Shown piece after piece: positions 26,801 to 38,400 of a DNA stretch of 64,000 nt. The translations under genes were made by a program, and so were the position numbers. How positions within the stretch are numbered: position 1 is the stretch's first letter; every line of letters starts with the position of its first letter. The stretch comes from Serinus canaria (Eukaryota; Chordata; Aves; Passeriformes; Fringillidae): positions 13,408,601 through 13,472,600 of the forward strand of contig NC_066326.1 in assembly GCF_022539315.1 (NCBI RefSeq), read 5' to 3'. Under the pieces are notes generated by a model. The model worked only from the letters and a program-made list of their open reading frames with translations, had not been told where the DNA came from and made no database searches.

Positions 26801-29784
26801 GACATGATATGGATCAGTAATGAATAATAAAGTAGGACTCAAAGAGTCCAGACTTCAGGTTATTTCTAGCTTAACAGCAGCCTTTTTGTGGGCCCTCAGT
26901 GAATATTTCTGGTTTTATGCTTCAGCTTTCCTATCTGAAAAAGGAGAATTAAAAATTTATTCTTCAGATGTATTTCCACATTTTTCAAAGATACCAGGCA
27001 TTTAAAATGTCATAACATGTTTTTGGTGAGATAACAAAACTATACAGTAATAAACAAAGCCCTATTGACACTCTTAAGTACCAGTAATATAAGTTCTTGC
27101 ACTTGAGATGTTTTCTGGGACTCCAAACTGAATATGGGCAGAAAAGTATCTGAAAAAATTTAAAACAAAAACAAACAAACAAAAAACTTAAAATCATTCC
27201 AGCGTGGTCAAATAAGAGAATCAGAAACTATAAGCATATAATGGGACTTATGGCAAGATTTTTTCCTTTTTGGTTCTTTCAGAGAGCAGGAATGACAGCA
27301 TCCATCATCTGGAAAAATGAAGTTGGGAGCACAGAGCTGCAGAGCTGTGCAGAAGCAGGGATGGTGTGCCAAGTAAGTGTTTTGCCCTGTAGACCACAAC
27401 TCACAATAAATCCATCTATCCAGCAATTACACACTGCAGCCTGAACCCTCTGCTCCAGAGGGCACTGGTACCAACAATTATCCTCAGCCACCCCAGCTCC
27501 CAGCACAGAGAGGAAAGGAGGCCCCAGGAGCCAATCATCAAGGGCTTCCCAATGGCACACAACACTGCCACCAGTTGCATAACTCTCTGAATATTCCTAA
27601 TAAATGTATTCCAAGCTTTCATGAGGAAAATTAATGCTTAGATGAAAATAAGCTTTTTTCTTACAGGAATATTCATGAAAAACAAGAGCATTGTTTTGGT
27701 GTGAACATGGCTGAAATGCATGCTAAGATTTCTCACATGAACAAGCATCTTTACTTCCTTGTTCTCTCTCTCTCTCCTTATTGATTAAGGTCACCAAAGG
27801 AAACAAAACTGCTTGCTGGCCTGCATGGCAAAAGCAGCAAGAAGGTAACCCAATCAATAGGGAAGTGATTTTGTGCTGAGCAAGTAATTTTTAAGCTGTA
27901 TTTTACCATCCTTGCAAAACTATCTAATGAAAAACACAAGATGTACACTTGTAAGAGAGAGGATTGGACATTTCTTTATGCCACCTCTGCTGCAACTTCC
28001 ATGGGACTGCAGGAACACCTCCACACACAAGATTTGTACCTGCATGAGGGAGGGGAAAAGATGGCAGACCCCAAAGGGAAGTTAATGGACAGCAGACTGC
28101 CTTTCTGTTAGAGAAAAGACTGATGAAAACTGGTCAACAAGAAATGAGGAAAACACCCCCATCAGAAATCTTGTGTTCTTCTCATGGGAATTCACGTAAG
28201 AATTCAGAGATACCATTTTTCTTCTGGTAGATTTTTTTTTTAAACATGAAATTCCATGCAAAAACTATGAATGAAGCCCTGCAGAACTGAAGGGTTCCTT
28301 TGCTCAGTATTAGAAGTTCAAGTGTTCAATGGCCACTCAAGGGTTTCCTGCCAGCTCAAAGACAGACCTTCCTCAGAAGCAAACCAGAAGTGCTGCCCAG
28401 CTGTGCCCCTACATCTGAGAGCTGCTTGGCAGGTATGTATTACAATTGAAATAACTACAAAGGCAGTTCAAAAACCTTTCAGCTTGAGAAATAAAACCCT
28501 AGTTTTAATACTTTTTTTAAATCTCACTGATTAAATGAGTTGTGGCTTCCTTACACTGCTCTCACTTGTTTGACCTGTCAGGATGTACAGTATCACTGTT
28601 ACACCACTTGAACAGCGGGCAATAAGATAATGGAACAGCAGATCCCATTCTGCCCTCTCACCTATGATCCACTTTGGCACAAAAATTTCATTGCAGGAAC
28701 AGACTGGCAAACACTTAAAAATTTTTACCACTTAGATTTTTCCGTTGTGTATTTATAGCAAGTGGGAGTGAAAGCACAGAAACTGCCAAGTCTGTGTTGT
28801 CAAGACTGAATATAGATTCCTAGACTACCACACACATGCTCTAGAACTGTATCATAGTCCATAGGTTTTGATTCACTTAGCTCTTTAATGAGCTCTAATT
28901 ATAGCTAAAGAAATAAATTAAAGCATTTTTTAAAAAGCATCCTACATTAATAAGCAAGACATGGAAAGATTTGCTTTCCTCAGAGGTGTTTGTCATAAGC
29001 TTCCTGTGCTCACTGGTGTTTTGAGTGGGCTCTTTTGCCCAGAGAGCAGCACTGGGCACTGACACTGCCTCAAGAGACCTTCCAGGACTCAGCTGCCCCT
29101 TTCATCACAGGGCTGGAGGGACTCCCAGGTGCCAAGTGTTTCACTGACTGTGAAATGGATTATAACAACAGTAAACCAGCTGATGCCAGGGCCAAACCCA
29201 CCTGGAAGGTCTGTAAGAATTCCACTATATTTGGCAACTAGGGTGAAATAAATGAAAACTCTTCTAATAGAATTATGGCTTACCCCAGAGACAAACTGGA
29301 TTAGAACAGCATCGTGTCTACCACAGCCATGCACTTTGGTTCCACCACACCCTGAGGTGGCAATGCCAACTTCCTGTGATCCCAACCAAAGAACTGAGGC
29401 GGATGAATAACCTGGCAGGTGGTTTTGCACCTCCCTGCAGCCAGCCTAAGGGTGTTGTGAGTCCTGATGGTGTTCATACCAAGAGGGGAAAAAAAATTAA
29501 AAAAAATAAAAAAACCAGCAAAGTATCTCTGCCATGGATCTCTAAAAAACACTAAAGAGCAATGCTGGTATGAACATGAGGACTGCAGTTAAACGTGGTC
29601 AGCACCCACACCTGGGAGAAATGGGCTCCAGGTGGTAACTTCATTCCGAAGCTGTCAGTCATTGTTATTGCACCGTGAAGGGGCAATGACTGCTGGTACC
29701 CAAAGGTGAAACAAGCCCAGAAAGCACAAGCACATTCAAAAGAAGGGCCTGGACCAGATTTCTGTAACTAATGCACAGAGGGTT
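17892..29784. other. Noncoding, no gene recognised; a few microsatellites
   Basis: Contains a short TA run at 25231-25244 and a TC run at about 27762-27777. Slightly GC-richer patches lie near 21,640-21,880, 24,130-24,460 and 29,040-29,460, but none has CpG-island density and none encodes a protein I recognise. Frames such as 24084-24446 on minus and 18623-18961 on minus look like chance. Confidence 0.55.
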
Positions 29785-29848
29785 AAAATAAATAAATAAT
29801 AAGTAAACAAATAAATGGGGGGAGAGAAGGGGGGAGGGAGAGAGAGCA
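29785..29848. repeat. AT-rich tract followed by a purine (G/A) tract
   Basis: A run of AAATA-like units (29785-29816) passes directly into about 32 bases of almost only G and A. The purine tract is a mirror-like run of a kind that can form triplex DNA. It lies about 170 bp from the isolated CpG island. Confidence 0.7.
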
Positions 29849-30019
29849 CGGTTTGGGAATTTCTCTTTCCACCACCCCTATCCACTTTGATGCTCCCCTG
29901 GGACAGGGACTCCCCAGCGCTAGATCAGCACAGAAAGAACAATTATCACCACGCATTTCCAAGCCCTCGGGAGAGCAGCAGAAATGTCACTGGCCCCCCA
30001 AGGCCCAGCCCCAGCAGGG

Positions 30020-30200
30020 AGGGCAGGACCAGAGCCCCCGTTCCCGGCCGGCCCTGGAGCCGCGCTCCCGAATTCCCGAGCCGCGCTCCCGGCGCTTCCC
30101 GCGTCCTGCGGCGCCCCCCGGTGGCGGCACGGGCGCAGCGCAGGCGGCGCTCCGGGCTCCAGCCGCAGCCTCCGCTCCTGACCGAAAACCGCAGCTTTCC
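30020..30200. promoter_or_regulatory. Isolated CpG island
   Basis: CpG dinucleotides are dense here and almost absent for many kilobases on either side. The island holds a 21-bp-period duplication (GAGCCGCGCTCCCG at 30057 and 30078). Long open frames cross it on both strands, including two plus-strand frames of more than 130 codons, but they come from GC-rich composition and match nothing I know. It could be a promoter for a noncoding transcript, an unrecognised first exon, or an insulator. I compared the frames with the CACNA2D3 signal-peptide exon as I remember it and saw no match. Confidence 0.7.
30111..30125 (-). promoter_or_regulatory. CTCF-like binding motif
   Basis: Read on the minus strand, the bases are GCCACCGGGGGGCGC. 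The known CTCF core is GCCACCAGGGGGCGC, so only one position differs. The motif sits within the isolated CpG island. CTCF marks insulators and loop anchors. Occupancy in this genome is inferred from sequence alone. Confidence 0.65.
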
Positions 30201-30240
30201 CCCAAAACCCGCCGTAAACCACCCACTTTAATCAACAACC

Positions 30241-33200
30241 CACTTTAATCTTCCCCACTGAGAGTTCTTTGAGGGTTCTTTTCTGCTGTGATTTCGAAGG
30301 AATAAACGATGGAAGAGTTAAACCCCATAATTTTGTTTTTTAACAATCATAAAAAAAACCTCCACAAAATGTTTGGGTTTTGTATTTTGAATAAAGATTT
30401 GATCTTGTGTTCTATTTTCTGGTAGGAATTTAAATTCCTTTCCTTAAAACGTACAGTAAGTGCAGAAAGAGGGGAAGGAGCTCAACAGAAAACATAGGCC
30501 TGCTACTTACTTGGGTGACCCTGCAAGGCACCTTACTGTCTGCTGCTTGTGCAAATCTAAAACAATAAATTTCCTTTTTTAAAGAAACGTTTTTCTTGGA
30601 GTGAGGACTCCTTTATTGCACTTCTTGTGACTAACGAGATCCTCACAAATCTTTGTCAATGTAACAGGGGAAATAGTTTAAAGGACTTAGATTCACATCA
30701 TTCTAATACATGTTGGAATTATTTTTAAGAGGATAACCATTACTCAAAAAAATGGTAGAGTTCAAATTCTTCTTTTATTATGATATCCCCTGAAATTTTT
30801 CATCTTACCAGTGCAGCAGGTGAAGAACAAGGAAATAATTACAGCTCCATGATTCTGTGGGCAAGCCAACACCAACCTAATGTCCTAGGAGCACATGTTT
30901 CCCATAAAACATGGCATTTCAGATGGATTAATGGATCAAAATCTTGTCCCTCTCCCGACGGCAGAGAGGCAGAAGTGCTTGGTGCAGAAGCCAGTTCTGT
31001 GTGCTTTATTCCAGCTGAGAACTTTCCATCAACAGGACAGTTCTCTACTGATTAAATACAGCCAGCATCTGGCTCCTTTGTATCAGCTGAACAGCAAAAA
31101 AATCTCAGATCAGTACAGAGATATCTGTCCTTTCCTGTAGCAGGCAGTGAAAGCCATGCTGCAGCATACTGTAGTTAATTATTACACACAATTATTAGTT
31201 AATTCTTGGAATAAATTAATGGTATGAATCACAGCATTAAGTGCCACTACAAGTCATTGATGGAAAGGGATAGCAGATTGCTACAGAATAAAACAAGCAA
31301 AAAGGGACACAGAGCTTCTCTTTTTACTCAGCATTTTCTGTTAGCTTTGGATCTTTAAGAATCTTAATTTCATTTGACTGATCTGCTTTAAAGGAACAAG
31401 GTGGACACGAGAACACTTTTAATAATTATATTTTTTTCAAAATGGATTTGCTAAAAAAAGTGTTCAATTTTCATCAAAATGAGTAGTCTCTAAAGCCAGT
31501 TGGAATAATCCAGTGTAAACCTTCTGCTGGCAGTCTTAGAGAACCATCAAGAATAGCTCTGAGATTTTTTTTTCCTCTGAAAAACAATAGCCAGTTTGGA
31601 GATCACTGTAGAATTATATTGGGACTTCCTCTGCTTACTGCATCATACAATTCTAAAAGAACCTTCTCAAACTCTCCACAGTCCAATTAAATTTTCATTG
31701 TTTAAGATCATTGAGGAAACAAAATTTGTTGTTGATAGTACTATTTACCTTTTTTATTAATAATGTATGCATATATAGCATATATAAACCAGCACAAGTA
31801 CACAAACAGTTCCTTGAGGCTTTCATGACTAACTTCATCATGAATGTGCATAATTTATTTCTCATGTCTCTTTTAAAATAATTTTTTAAGTACTCTTCTA
31901 ACCATTTCAGAACTGCAGCAATGATCCTTTTCCAATGATCTTTAAACTCATTTACTTTTGGATAAGCAGGCATAAAGCACATGCTTTGCTCTTTGGCAAC
32001 TTGATGGGGGAAGACATGAAGGTAACAGGAGAATTTAACTACAATTTCTTTAAACAACAGGTCTTGTCTCTTCCAATAAGCACAGGTAATCACGTACTCA
32101 GTAAATGTTTAAAATAGCCATTCACTGCAAAATCATTTCAGTAGAGATATGCAAAATCTCACTCTATATGACTGAAATTCAACAGATTGCACTACACTGC
32201 AGCTTTCCAGCTGGATCTCTAGACACCCATTACATTTTGTGAGCTGTTTGTACTGTAGCTTTTGATATTCTTAAAGGATTGACAGCATCCATTTCCTTTC
32301 AAATAGGGTCGTTTTCAATTTAGCAGCATTCAGCAACCTGCAAATCTGAGTCTGCAAGGCACTCTTAAGAATATCACTTTCAGAGGATGGATGTTTTCCA
32401 GGTGGTTTTGCACAGAACCATGAAATGCAGCTGCTATGAAACCTTTGATGAGACATAAGTAGAACAACATCAAAAGTGTGCTTCTTTTTGAGCAAATACA
32501 TGAAAGCACAAAACTGGCTGACAGTATCACATCGTGGAATTCATTTGAACTTGCAGAAACCAAGAGGAAAGAATTTCTGTGGCCATTGCTTGGAGCATGG
32601 CCTACCCTGGATGCAAACACAGCAATGGATTTTTAACTCTGTCGTCAGAGAATCAGACACAAAGCTGGAATTAAGTCTTGTGAATAGAAATAGACACAGA
32701 GATGCACACACGCATTTTCCACTTATTCCCTGCTGCAGCAAGGTGTGGAAGGCAAATTCACAGCCTCACAAGGCCTGTCAGAAGGGCCAGCAGCTGGCAA
32801 GGACAGCGCTGCCCAGCGAGCCCACGGCAAGCACAGCACACTTACCCCCACTTATCTCCTTTGCTAACAACAAGCCCAATCTAAAGTGTTTCATCAAATA
32901 TTTATTAAACAGAACACTGGCTGCTGCAGAAAAGGTCACTTCTCTAGGCAGAAATCATTGATCCCAATGTTAGTATATGCTTAAGTCCCTTGTGCTTAAG
33001 GCATGTATTTCTTTATATCATTTATAATTTTGTGCAGAAGAGGAAAATTTCAGATGACAAAGGCACCTTGCTGATTTCCCTGTGCCTTAGGAAGGGGATG
33101 AACACACCTTATCTACAGAGATTTTTCATTTGCTTGTTGTTCTGAGACAAACCTGATTCTGTAGCACAGAATAAAGATATCGAGTTGTTAACATAAATTA

Positions 33201-35199
33201 GGATAAGGGAAAATACTTTTTAAATTTTAAGTTGTGATTTAACTGCATATTTAGTAATTGCTTTAGTATCTGGTTATTATGTTTATTTCCAGTTTAATAC
33301 ATCTTTATTCATATTTGCTCCTTGTTATCACCACAGTTGAAAGCACTGTTTTGTATTTCAGTCCACTAAAGTCCCTCAATACTCTGCAGTACCAAAAAAA
33401 AAATTCCCAACAACTCTATTTGACTCAGAAAACAAAACAAAATAAAATTTTAATTATTTCATGGTCATTTACAGCCATAACGATTGGTAAAAACTGTTAA
33501 GTATAAGGAAATTTCAGATCTGTTAACTTGCAAGGATCTCTTTTGAATAGAAACAGAAACTGAACAGACTCAGTTCATGGAATCACAAAGCCTTGGCAGA
33601 GTTTTGGTGGCTCTTTCCCTTTTGCTGTCACTTTTCTTAGGTGCTGTTAGATTTCCTGGGAACATCCTTGCCAACAGCTGTGGTCTCACAGCCATTCGCA
33701 TCTTTCTGCTCAAACTGATTAATTTCAGCTTTTTCCTCTCATGGTTCTTCAAGAGCAGCCACAAGAGAAACAGGGTCCTTGTCCTAAGCTTGGCATGCAC
33801 TCCCCCTCCCTCTCATCTAGGTGGACTGGTTTTACCCCAAGTTAACCTCCTATCCTGTCTGGAATTTCTAAACTACTTGGAGAGTTTGGGCTTTGGTTTT
33901 TAACTTTGTCTTAAAAATTAAGAACCTCTATCACAGTGATACTTTAATGCACAAGACATGTAACTAGTTATTTATATGGTTTAAACAGTCTTGCACCTGT
34001 GGCAAATTTCCCCCTGAATAACTCTGTCAAGCTGGTCCTACTCACACATACATGCAAGGAAATTCCATCAACATGCTTGCATATCTGCTATTGTAACTGC
34101 AGTCACAAGGCACTCGTGAATTTTTTGTGTTTTACACCAACTTTTTTGCAAGCTGAAAAATAAGTGTTTGGTTTACAGCACTAGGAAATGACAAAAAGAG
34201 CAAAGAGGAAATCACCTTAACACAAAAGCTGGACAGCAGCATGGGAGCACAGCTGTGTGTCCCAGACTGCTATCCTGAAGGATGACTTGAATTGTGTTGT
34301 TCTGTCTATTGTCAACATCATAAATGTTCAGCCTGGCTCCATATACAATGCACTTCCTGATGAGTACAGAAGGATTTTTTTCCTTGTTGCTATAGGATAT
34401 TTACACTTCCAGGAATGCCTCAATTGGGAGCAGAACTTAAAATACATCAGCAATAGTTCTTTGACATCTGTCACACACATTTCAGCACAGCCCTTTCCAA
34501 CAACATATTCTCATCTAGTTAAAATCTACCTCATGTGCCAAAGACAGGGTGATAATGGAAACCTGACAGATTTTTGGATTTGTTACTCTGATGAAACCAG
34601 GCAATATGCTGAGACAAGTCCAAGCACCTATAGGGAAGGAGATGGAATGATACAGTTGAATTCCATCTGTGTTACAATTACTTGGGTTTTCCACATAAAA
34701 AGTGAATTATTCACATGACTTCCCATTCCACACCAGGGCAGTAAGTCAGCCACCACTGATCACCTTAAAAACAGGGGAACTTCAGTTTTAATCAGGCAGC
34801 CTAAGCTTGCTGCCAGAACCCTACAAGGTACAGCCAACAGGGAGACAGCAACAAACAGATTTAGGCCCAAGAAGATACAAACATATTTAACCTTAGTTTG
34901 GAGGCTACCACCAACTCCCCCCACCTGAGAAGGACTGAGGCACCCTTAAGTCTTTTTCAAAAAGACTTTGTTGCTAAATATTTTTTTCTTGTGAAAAAAC
35001 CTTAAAGAGTTTAAGAACTTATTACAAGTATCTCTGCATTAAGCCAGCCTGCCAACTCAGCGCTTCAGCACCAACAGATACCAAGAGCAAATGTAAAGGA
35101 AAAGAAAAAAGAAAAATCACTTGGAATAATAACACTAAAGAATATTCTCACAACTAGCACCAGCTTGCACCTTTTAGACATCTTGACCCAGAGTTGATA
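30241..35199. other. Noncoding, no gene recognised; three longer chance-like frames
   Basis: Three frames exceed 130 codons: 31695-32093 (minus), 32476-32961 (plus) and 34257-34718 (plus). None shows a domain, repeat or family signature I recognise, and their composition follows the surrounding AT-rich DNA. I treat them as chance frames, not genes. Confidence 0.55.
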
Positions 35200-35420
35200 T
35201 ATTTGTGCTTCCCCATTCTTCAAGAATTTTCCTTTCACAAATTTGCCTAGCCACTTTTTGAATTCACTTAGAATCTACAACATGGTAGAAGGGTTCCACA
35301 GCCTAATTCCATGGTGAGAACTACATAAGGCTTTGGAACTCTTCTGTGCCAAAAACCTGAAACTGACTGGAGTGCCTTCTGCAGTTATAATGGAACTCTC
35401 ACAGCATGTTCCATACACAA
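35200..35420 (-). mobile_element. Possible ancient CR1 fragment, antisense
   Basis: The stretch with TCTACAACATGG followed by GGGTTCCACAGCCTAATTCC resembles the reverse complement of CR1 sequence, which commonly reads ATCCACAACCTC then TGTTCCA or GTTCCACAG. Divergence is high and I could not fix the ends, so this could also be unrelated unique sequence. Confidence 0.3.
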
Positions 35421-38400
35421 ATTTTCAGTCAGTAATTTGGAGATGATCCCTGCAATGAAAACCTGTTGTACAGAATCTGCCAGGACTCAGTTGGAAAAGT
35501 GATGCCACAGCTGACCTGCACATTTAGCACTTAACTGGATCACTGTCCTTGAGATCAGGAGCTGCACCTGCCTAAGCAGGAAATGCCTATGCATCAACCC
35601 CAGTCAAACACAGAGATGTGCAAGCTACAAATCCTTTCAGCAAAAGGACTGGTGAGAGAAGGAGAGTGAGAAAGGTAATTTCAGAGCAGATAAGAAAGAG
35701 GATATTCATGTTTGTAATGTATATCCAAGATCCACAAGTGCCTCACATTACATCTAAATGCTCCCATGAAAAAGGATCATTACAACAGGCCTGTTCAAAT
35801 AACACCAAGGGCTGATGATTTTGCCTTACTGACCATTTGCAATATTTCTGTTATTCTGCATTATAGCCCACAAGCATCAGAGTCTTTTGCAGATGTAATC
35901 CTGAAGTCCAGCATCAGTTACAAAAACACATCATTTGCCTTTTAACACTCGTTGTGGGTTTTGTTTGCTTGGATCTTTTGACAGTTTTGATATTGCTTCT
36001 ATTACAGATTTTCAGGGATGCACTGAGAACGTGGCAATCAAACTTGGAACTCTGCAAATCCTGGTATCCCAAGAAGGGGCAAACCAAAGTTCATTATCTG
36101 TAATGACACCCTCTGAAAACACATGCTGGACAAGCCATGCTATGGGAGAATTTTCCATAACTGCATGAAAAAAAAACTATTTCTTCTTTGGAAAAGCAAC
36201 AAACTATTACAAGGTGCACTTGATTTGTTTCACACTATCCCAACTCTTGCTAATTTGCTGGAAATCTATTGTAGATTCTGCCCTCGCTTTACTGTGTTTT
36301 ATGCCTAAAACTATCTGATCAATAATGAATTTGCTTTGCAAAGGAACTTAACTTGCTGGAAAGTGTCAAATATGGATAGTCCATGAGGGCTTGAAAAATC
36401 TCCATTTTTCAGAATTCTTTTTCTCAAGATTTCCTCAGAAGGAAACAGCACAGAGAAAACTGACCTGGAAAAGAACTTGTGGTTTTGACATGAGAATATG
36501 TGCTAGTATTAAAAAGAGAGGCAGAAAGGTAGTTATTTTCTGTTCTCATAATCACCATAATTTTGTATTCATGATGACAGCTTACTGATAATTATGTGTT
36601 AGCTATCCATACATACACACTGATATTTATACTGTCCTTGCATGCCACTTACTGAATGTAGGTTTTACATGACATAGTCACCAAACTCCAAATAGTCCAA
36701 CTTATTTTGTACCACAGTCAAAATGCAGTTCAAAGTGCTAGCAATTGCTGTGAACTAGCAAATCCCCTAAGGAGAGCTGATCTTCCCAATGAAGGGCCAA
36801 TGTACACAATTTAGGCTTTATATCTATTTCATCCCTTTTTATGGCAGATATTTTATTTTACTTGTTGTTAATATGAAGCACTGAGCATTTTATTCTGCTT
36901 ATAAACTACTCCACCTTCATTTAAATACAGGCTTCAGGCAGAACTCCTTAGAGTCTATATTACAAATACTGAATGCAGCACTAGTAAGAATAATAGCTTA
37001 ATAGGCTTCATTAGCGGGCATATTTTATGCATATTTTTGTATATTCATCTCATTGCCATAATCTCTTAACCTTGAAATGCACTTTTTTGTTTTTAATTTT
37101 GTATGATTTTCATCTAAAAGGATGAAAAAATTCATCCTGGGAATTATTTTACACCAGTCTGTGACCTAACATTTCTTATGCTCAGATAGCTCTGTGTTCT
37201 CTGAGGGGCTAATGAGATCATCATCAATGGAAAAAATACACACACAAAATTTGGATTTTTTTTTACATGAGCCTACATGAAAAAACACCTAAGGCTCTTG
37301 GGTTCTACTCTTACTTCCCTGAATTGATTTAATGTGCCACAAGTCCTTTGGAAGGCAGTCAAACCAGGCTGCTACCTTTTTATCTTGGAGGGATACATTA
37401 TGAAATTATTCTCCTCTTTTCATTCAAAAACAAATCCCATGGTACCTTCACACAAGTCTGTCTTTCTTTTGTCTGGGATGAGAATTTCACAGGGTCCCTT
37501 ATTTAAAGAAATACCTTCTCACCTCCCACCTGCCCCGAGTTACTCCTGACAGGCACACACCATCATAAGAGTGTGAGGTTCAGTTGGCAAATCCTCTGGG
37601 GAACTGGGCAGGAGCAATGCACACATAAAACATCTGATAAACAGGCACATATCTTCCCAAGAACCTGGAAAAGGGAATGGCCAAAGAACATCCACTGGGT
37701 TTTATCATTTTGAAAATAGAAAAAATAATCAGTATTTGAGGAAGATGCAAAGGATGGAAGTGCAGATACACCTAATCTGCCCAAATTTTTATTTTGTGTA
37801 GGATTTTGCACAGAGGAGGTCAAATTTTCTCACAAGGAAGTGAACTAGGTCATTAATGGGAAATTTTCTTAAGCATTATACATTCTCAACCCAAATTTTG
37901 TAAAAAAGTTTGCAAAGTCCAAGTCATTCTCCCAATCACCTTCCCCCTAAAAACATAATACACTAAGAGAATCTATTGGGAAGAATTTCTAGAAGCACAC
38001 AGCTATTGAATAAAAAAATAAAAACAAATAAAACCAGGTAGTGGATTACATACTTTAAAATCATTAACTAGCGAAGGTCATCACAAATGAAACAAGGAAA
38101 CTCAAATGTTCATTACAAACTATTGCCAAGAGCATAGACCAGACTGTGCAGTGTGGAATCTGTGGGATCCATCTGGCAAGCGTACAAGAAAATCTCCATC
38201 TTCCTTGGTACTTAACAAGTCAGATGATTTTACAGTAGTGTGAAAGTTCCCTCAGTTTATTTCAAGATACAAAGTGCTGCAGACATATGCTTTCAAAGGC
38301 TGCTGAGACAAAAAAATTAACAATTTTGGAACAGAAGGGCTATTAGAGGTAATTCAGTTTATGGTATGTACCAGGGCTGAAAGTGAAGAAGTTAACTTCT

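Noticed and set aside
29815..30248. Overlapping plus-strand frames of 131-138 codons at the lone CpG island
   Set aside because: Both frames and two minus-strand frames are open at once, which points to base composition and not coding. No recognisable protein results.
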